From assembly GCA_009792885.1 (NCBI GenBank), contig WMCF01000024.1:164203-228202 (forward strand): a DNA stretch of 64,000 nucleotides, given 5' to 3'. Both the position numbers and the translations under genes were made by a program. The notes below the pieces were generated by a model. The model was not told where the DNA came from. It saw only the letters and a list, made by a program, of their open reading frames with translations, and did not search any database. The number at the start of each line of letters is the position of its first letter. The stretch's first letter is position 1. Of the stretch, positions 62,075-64,000 are shown in pieces. This stretch comes from Eremophila alpestris peregrina (lineage: Eukaryota; Chordata; Aves; Passeriformes; Alaudidae).

Positions 62075-62080
62075 AATAAA
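62075..62080 (+). terminator. Polyadenylation signal of the protamine gene
   Basis: AATAAA 76 bp after the stop codon, followed by a GT-rich GTTGTGCATTT about 20 bp downstream. The predicted transcript is only about 270-280 nt. Confidence 0.85.
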
Positions 62081-62095
62081 GGCCAGCAATATTTA

Positions 62096-64000
62096 AGAAG
62101 TTGTGCATTTCCCGTCCCTGCGTGTCCCTGGCTGTTCCTGCGCGTCTCCCCGGGGCCCACCGCGGGAGGGCTCCACTCCAAATGCGCCTCTCACAAACCG
62201 GCCTCGTGTCCCAGCAGAGCCGTGTCCCCTTGAGCCCTCCAAAGCTGTCCCTGGCCTGGCTGCACAGGCACCCACTGTCACACATGGGCTCCTCTTGTAC
62301 AGAACTGCACGTCCCGTACCGATCCTGTTCCAAGCCTGCTGGGGGAAAATCCTGGGCTGCAGTCTCCATTGCAAGGGGAGAGCACCAGCTTCCCCCTAGC
62401 AGATACCTGTCTTTTCAAACCAAGACACCTCCCCAAAGGGCAGAGAGCTCAGCTTGCCAAGTGACTCCAGTGTTGGGCCGTGAGGATGACTGAGAGCTTG
62501 AACCACCTCTCAGACAAGCTGGACAGTCCCCAGAGGTGCCTGAGCATTCCCTGTAATTCCGTGGATCTGCACCTCAACTGCATCTTGCACACACTGACAA
62601 GGCAGAAAGATGCTTCTGAACAAAACCAACATGAAGAAAAGACACTGAATGCAGGAACTGAATGGGCAAATATTCCTGCACTTGCCTTATGCCATTATAT
62701 AGGTATCTGTTTAAATGCTATTAATTCTGAAGATCAAGATGTTATAAACAGAAATGGAGGAAACAAGTTGAAAATGATCTTTTTAAGCTCAAAGAACCCC
62801 CTAAACATTAAGGAAATACATGCAGCATGCTAATTTTCTGAATTGCCACAGGATCACTGCACTTTGATAGTGCATTAGGGTCAGATTTGCCACAATGGGA
62901 ATTCAGAGTTTCAGAAACTATTCCCCCCCCCATTTTATTAGGAACACTTTTTATTTATTGTCCTACCCCATCTCAGACCTGCTGTGCACATGCCAGCTGC
63001 CAAAGGATGGTGGCAGGAGCTGAGATAGGTTTTCTCTTCATAGATTCTCCCTGGTCTTCTCAGCAACCAGTGCTTTCAGACTCTGCAGAAACACTGCAAA
63101 CTTCCCACTGCAAACACCACACACCTTCAGAGCAATAACTATGGAGGGACCAGCAGTAAAAAAGCTGCAGGAAATTTCCATTTTTCCCTGTGACTTTAGC
63201 TTTATCGCCACTGTCTAAATAGTGTCAGGCACTGACAGAGAATTGTTCCTCCTCTCCCCGAACTCCCGTGTTTAGTCCAGCACAGCTACAACTTCTGCCC
63301 CAGAACTCCAGCTGTGCACTCATTTGGAACTTCCCTGAACACACACTTGTGCCACTGGGGGTGATTCTGAAACTGGATTTGGCTTTGGAGTCAGCCCAGC
63401 TTTGGGTGGGGGTGTTGGACCAGAACCTTTAGAGATCAGTGCCAGCAGGGCATGTCCTTCATTTCTGTGGCTCTAGAGCTGCATCTGCCAGGGACTCCAG
63501 GGGCACCAAGGCCATATGAGCACTTGCAGGTTTAGCCATCACACCCTTCTTCAGTATCCACCCTCAAAATGCTCAGTCGTGGTCTGGTCTTTCTGTAGCA
63601 CACAAGCAGAAATAAAAGGTCCATCCTTCTGCCACTCTCTGGTGACTTTACTAATGTTCTTGCCAAAATTCACGGATGGCATATGGTCACTTCATAAAAG
63701 ATGATGGGAAATATCAAAGGGTGATCCCTGGTGTCCTAGACACCAGTTGGAGACAGACTGCAGACAAATGGAAAAAAAATTTAAAACATGAAGTTAAGGG
63801 ATGTTGATACTTCTCCATCACAGCCATTTTTGGAAGTTTCACTACAACTTGCATGTCTCTTCTTTTAAAGGAGTCTGTAAAGAAAATAATAAAATTGGCC
63901 GTTTCCTTCCCTGCACAGCAAGGACATCACTAATAATTGAGTCAATTGGCAATCAGCAATGTCAGCTCCCTACTGAGCACCATGTAGGTGATGGTACCAC
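62096..64000. other. Sequence downstream of protamine, no gene recognised
   Basis: GC content is moderate near 62100-62480, then falls. Open frames of up to 130 codons occur (62101-62493, 62480-62833 plus) but show no domains, splice pattern or similarity that I recognise. No mobile element was identified. Confidence 0.55.

Noticed and set aside
61763..62369. Minus-strand Ala/Gly-rich frames of up to 193 codons
   Set aside because: Shadows of the Arg-codon-rich protamine on the other strand.

Overview
This window is vertebrate nuclear DNA, almost certainly from a bird and probably a songbird. CR1 LINE 3' ends with their ATTCTGTG-type octamers lie on both strands, LTRs resemble avian endogenous retroviruses, and a cysteine-free arginine-rich protamine of the avian (galline) type is present. 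Fibrillin and FN3KRP exons with consensus splice sites exclude a prokaryote. There are no operons, ribosome binding sites or CRISPR arrays.

Layout. (1) 1-25562, minus strand: the 5' end of the fibrillin-2 gene (FBN2). Six coding exons join in frame and encode residues 1-272: signal peptide, basic pro-region, FUN domain, three EGF-like domains and the first hybrid domain. The gene continues past the left edge. Its start lies in a CpG-rich block at about 25160-26400 that is interrupted by an 86-base assembly gap. (2) 26400-53100: AT-rich intergenic DNA with no gene I recognise. It holds CR1 scraps, three LTR-type insertions, homopolymers, a TTA microsatellite, an orphan exon-like segment at 45529-45662 and a weak finger-domain-like segment at 38120-38300. 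(3) 53103-60509, minus strand: a complete six-exon FN3KRP gene (309 residues, the length of the human protein). An LTR sits in intron 4 and two CR1 copies in intron 1. (4) 61829-61999, plus strand: an intronless protamine gene of 56 residues with a TATA box, two identical 13-bp CRE-like elements and a polyadenylation signal. It is divergent from FN3KRP, 1.3 kb away. (5) 62090-64000: no gene seen.

The three genes share no pathway: FBN2 is extracellular microfibril structure, FN3KRP is cytosolic protein-deglycation repair, and protamine packs sperm DNA. What stands out is their linkage. In human, FBN2 (5q23) and FN3KRP (17q25) are on different chromosomes. Either the lineage was rearranged or the scaffold is chimeric. 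The intact young-looking LTRs, the compact protamine promoter, the poly-A-tailed insertion at 21485-21857 and the orphan exon are the other items worth checking. All coordinates of splice sites and repeats were read by eye.
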